From the NCBI GenBank assembly GCA_035551995.1, contig DASZME010000048.1, forward strand, positions 1 to 64,000: DNA of 64,000 bases. Direction: 5' to 3'. Of the stretch, positions 61,631-64,000 are shown one piece after another. How positions within the stretch are numbered: position 1 is the stretch's first letter; each line of letters begins with the position of its first letter. The position numbers were made by a program, and so were the translations under genes. The notes under the pieces were generated by a model. That model did not search any database. It saw nothing but the letters and a program-made list of their open reading frames with translations, and had not been told where the DNA came from. The DNA is from RYN-428 sp035551995. GTDB lineage: Bacteria > Planctomycetota > Phycisphaerae > Tepidisphaerales > Tepidisphaeraceae.

Positions 61631-64000
61631 TTACGCTTCCTGCAACTCAGGTTCCACCGGCCGATGCGGCGCTTTCGTACGCAGAGCGCTATAAACCATC
61701 GGCACAAAAAACAACGTGTAAAACGTCGCCACCGTCAGACCTCCGATAACCGCGCGCCCCAGCGGCGCGTTCTGCTCGCCCCCTTCGCCGAGGCCAAGCG
61801 ACATCGGCAACATGCCCAGGATCATCGCCAGCGCGGTCATGATGACCGGCCGCAGCCGCGTCATGCCGGCGGCGAGGGCCGCGTCATGCGCGTTGGCTTC
61901 GTGGTCCTTGCGGTAATCGTTTGCGAACGTGATCATCAGAATCGAGTTGGCGGTCGCCACGCCGATACACATGATCGCCCCCATCAAGCTTGGCACGTTG
62001 ATTGTGGTGCGGGTCGCGAACAACATCCACAAAATCCCCGACAAGGCGCCAGGCAACGCCATCAGAATGATCATCGGATCCAGCCAGCTCTGGAAGTTCA
62101 CCACCATGAGCAGATAGACGAGCACCACCGCGCCCAGGATGCCCACCGCCAGCGCGCCAAAGGATGACTTCATGCTGGCGACCTGGCCGAGCACGGTAAT
62201 CGTCGTTCCCTTGGGAAGTTTTGGCTTGATGTTCTGGATCAGCTTGTCGATGCGATTGGAGACCGAACCGAGATCGGTGTCCTGCACGTTGGCCTGCACG
62301 TCAAACGTCGGGGTGATGTTGTAGTGCGAAATATTCGTCGGGCTGTAACCGCGTTCGATCGTCGCGAAATTGCCCAGCAGCTCGGCCGACCCGGTCGGCG
62401 TGGTCACGGGCGTGTTCTGAAGGGCGTTGATCGAATTAATCTGATATTGCGGCGTCATGACCGACACAGAATATTGCACGCCGCGCCTTGGATCGAGCCA
62501 GTAATTCGGCGAGATGATGCCGCTGGAAGAAAGCGAAATCAGCACGTCGTTCGCCACCCGCTGCTGGGTAACGCCGACCTGATCGGCCATCGTTCGATTA
62601 ACCATGACGTTCAGGTCCGGCGTCTTCATGACCTGGTGAACGTGCACGTCCACGGCGCCGGGGATTCCGGAGATTTCCTTCCGCAATTCCTCGGCGACGA
62701 CGAAATTCTTCTCCTGGTTTTCCTTGCTCCCGCGCACCTGCACGTCGATCGGCGCCGGCAGACCGAAGTTCAGGATCTGCGTCGCGATATCCGCGGCCTG
62801 AAACCAATACCCGTTCTGCGCGAACTGCTGCGGCAGGCCCTTGCGCAGCTTTTTGATGTACCGCTCCGTCGGATGATGATCTTCCTTGAGCGAGATCAGG
62901 ATTTCCCCGTCGGCCGGCGATATTCCCGAGCCGTCGCTGAGGGACATGTTGATGCCGCTGTTGGGGATACCGATGTTATCGATGATCGTGTCGACCTCTT
63001 CCGGCGGAATCTGCGTGCGAATGTACGCCTCGACCTTGGCGAAATTGCGTTCGCTTTCTTCCAGCCGCGTACCGGCCGGTCCGCGCACGTGAAGGCGAAT
63101 CTGACCGGCGTCGACGGCGGGAAAGAAGTCCTGCCCGATGAACGGGAATAAAGCGCACGATCCGACGACAAACGCCACGAAGACCGCAAGCACCGAAATT
63201 CGATGATGTAAGGCGAACGCGAGAAAACCGCCATAAAACGCGCGGAACTTTTCGAATCGAACATTAAAGGCCTGGTGCGCCCGCCAGATCCAGTTGTTCT
63301 TCATGATGAAGTAGACGAGCGCCGTCGCCAGGAGAATAAGGGCCAGCCAAAGCGCCGCCGACACAAATGACGCCATCAGGTTATGGGGGAAATTCTCGAA
63401 TAATTCGACGATGCCGGCGGGGAACACCTGGATCGCGTCCTGTCGGCCCTTGAACAGCGCGAGCAACCCAAAACCGATGCCGCCAAGAAGCAGCGACGCG
63501 CCGACGACAACCGCCCACGCGGCCAGCGCCCAGCCGAGCGCGTCGATGACGCCGACGTGCTCGTCGCGATGCGGCACATGCGTGTGTTGAATGCCTTCCT
63601 GCTCCACGCCGCCGTACATTTCCACTTCGCTTTCCAGGAGATAGTGGACCATTGTGGGAACAAGCGTGCGGCTCAGGAAATAGCTCGTGAGCATCGCGAA
63701 GATGACCGACATCGCCAGCGGGGTGAACAAGCTCTTGGCGGCGCCGGTGATAAACCAGACCGGCACGAAGACGATGCAGATGCACAAGGTGGAGACGAAC
63801 GCCGGGACAGCGATCTGCGATGCCCCGTCAAGGATCGCCTGCACGAGGCGCTTGCGCTGGTGGAGATTTCGGTGGATGTTTTCGATCTCGACGGTGGCGT
63901 CGTCCACCAGGATTCCGACGGCCAGCGCCATGCCGCCGAGGGTCATGACGTTCAGCGTCATCTTCATCGCCCAGAGCATGATGATCGACACGGTGATCGA
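61631..64000 (-). CDS. RND-family efflux transporter (AcrB/MexB-like), N-terminus outside window
   Basis: At least 789 residues; the frame is open to the right edge, so the N-terminal third is missing. GGMALAVGILVDDATVEIEN holds the proton-relay Asp pair of transmembrane helix 4. The periplasmic porter region has GPAGTRLEESERNFAKVEAY, and the C-terminal half has ALPGALSGILWMLFATRTTI and MTALAMILGMLPMSLGLGEG, ending in a short tail. It pumps substrates from the periplasm or inner membrane outward using proton flow. An extra segment of about 115 residues (63287-63628) with two added hydrophobic stretches lies where AcrB has only a short cytoplasmic loop. Adaptor gene downstream. Confidence 0.92.
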   Translation of the reverse strand, partial: SITVSIIMLWAMKMTLNVMTLGGMALAVGILVDDATVEIENIHRNLHQRKRLVQAILDGASQIAVPAFVSTLCICIVFVPVWFITGAAKSLFTPLAMSVIFAMLTSYFLSRTLVPTMVHYLLESEVEMYGGVEQEGIQHTHVPHRDEHVGVIDALGWALAAWAVVVGASLLLGGIGFGLLALFKGRQDAIQVFPAGIVELFENFPHNLMASFVSAALWLALILLATALVYFIMKNNWIWRAHQAFNVRFEKFRAFYGGFLAFALHHRISVLAVFVAFVVGSCALFPFIGQDFFPAVDAGQIRLHVRGPAGTRLEESERNFAKVEAYIRTQIPPEEVDTIIDNIGIPNSGINMSLSDGSGISPADGEILISLKEDHHPTERYIKKLRKGLPQQFAQNGYWFQAADIATQILNFGLPAPIDVQVRGSKENQEKNFVVAEELRKEISGIPGAVDVHVHQVMKTPDLNVMVNRTMADQVGVTQQRVANDVLISLSSSGIISPNYWLDPRRGVQYSVSVMTPQYQINSINALQNTPVTTPTGSAELLGNFATIERGYSPTNISHYNITPTFDVQANVQDTDLGSVSNRIDKLIQNIKPKLPKGTTITVLGQVASMKSSFGALAVGILGAVVLVYLLMVVNFQSWLDPMIILMALPGALSGILWMLFATRTTINVPSLMGAIMCIGVATANSILMITFANDYRKDHEANAHDAALAAGMTRLRPVIMTALAMILGMLPMSLGLGEGGEQNAPLGRAVIGGLTVATFYTLFFVPMVYSALRTKAPHRPVEPELQEA

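Overview
The window looks like a chromosomal segment of a planctomycete, most likely from the Phycisphaerae side of the phylum. This is inference. It rests on a TIGR04137-type small basic protein known from Planctomycetes, Verrucomicrobia and Chlamydiae, a DUF4159 protein next to ExbB/ExbD genes, very large secreted TPR proteins, a PP2C-kinase fusion, sparse Shine-Dalgarno sites and high GC.

Positions 1 to about 8,790 are accessory. They hold the tail of an IS66-like transposase, a minus-strand cassette (71-aa WQ-repeat protein, HExxH metallopeptidase-like protein, small hydrophobic protein), a frameshifted IS630-type transposase remnant, and a compact five-gene minus-strand operon. In transcription order that operon encodes a radical SAM/SPASM-like protein, a winged-helix protein, a Rossmann-like domain fused to a nucleoside phosphorylase domain, an exonuclease III and a PfkB-fold protein without its catalytic Asp. 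Two ~90-bp imperfect direct repeats with tRNA-3'-end-like sequence flank the operon, and a tRNA-Ala(GGC) gene marks the edge of the block. This operon is my best candidate for an undescribed conflict or nucleotide-metabolism system.

From about 9,000 to 22,800 the genes are ordinary housekeeping: cimA behind a strong intrinsic terminator inside its own leader, a CFA-type methyltransferase, an FtsW/RodA protein, a nucleoside permease, metF, a DUF4058 protein with an Xre-like regulator, pyrC, a lipoprotein, a DUF2752 protein, a GT4 glycosyltransferase and serB.

From about 23,000 to 45,550 all genes lie on the plus strand. They encode a 2,036-aa secreted protein, a 2,606-aa TPR/PA14/beta-domain protein, two further exported TPR proteins, one ExbB/TolQ, two ExbD/TolR, a small single-TM TonB/TolA-like protein and a DUF4159 membrane protein, several with overlapping stop and start codons. 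This looks like a proton-driven trans-envelope machine with large periplasmic TPR partners.

From 45,600 onward come a PP2C-Ser/Thr kinase fusion, an APC transporter, a small exported protein, the small basic protein, a class I aminotransferase, a zinc-ribbon/alpha-CTD-like fusion, a large c-type cytochrome, a patatin-like protein with a multi-TM centre, a conserved unknown, and an RND efflux pair whose pump runs off the right edge. Several families of intergenic palindromes are scattered through the window: a GCCCCGCAAGCGGGGC element (4 copies), a CTCTCCCGG...CCGGGAGAG family (about 7), AGTTGNN heptamer palindromes (2) and one 30-bp-arm hairpin.
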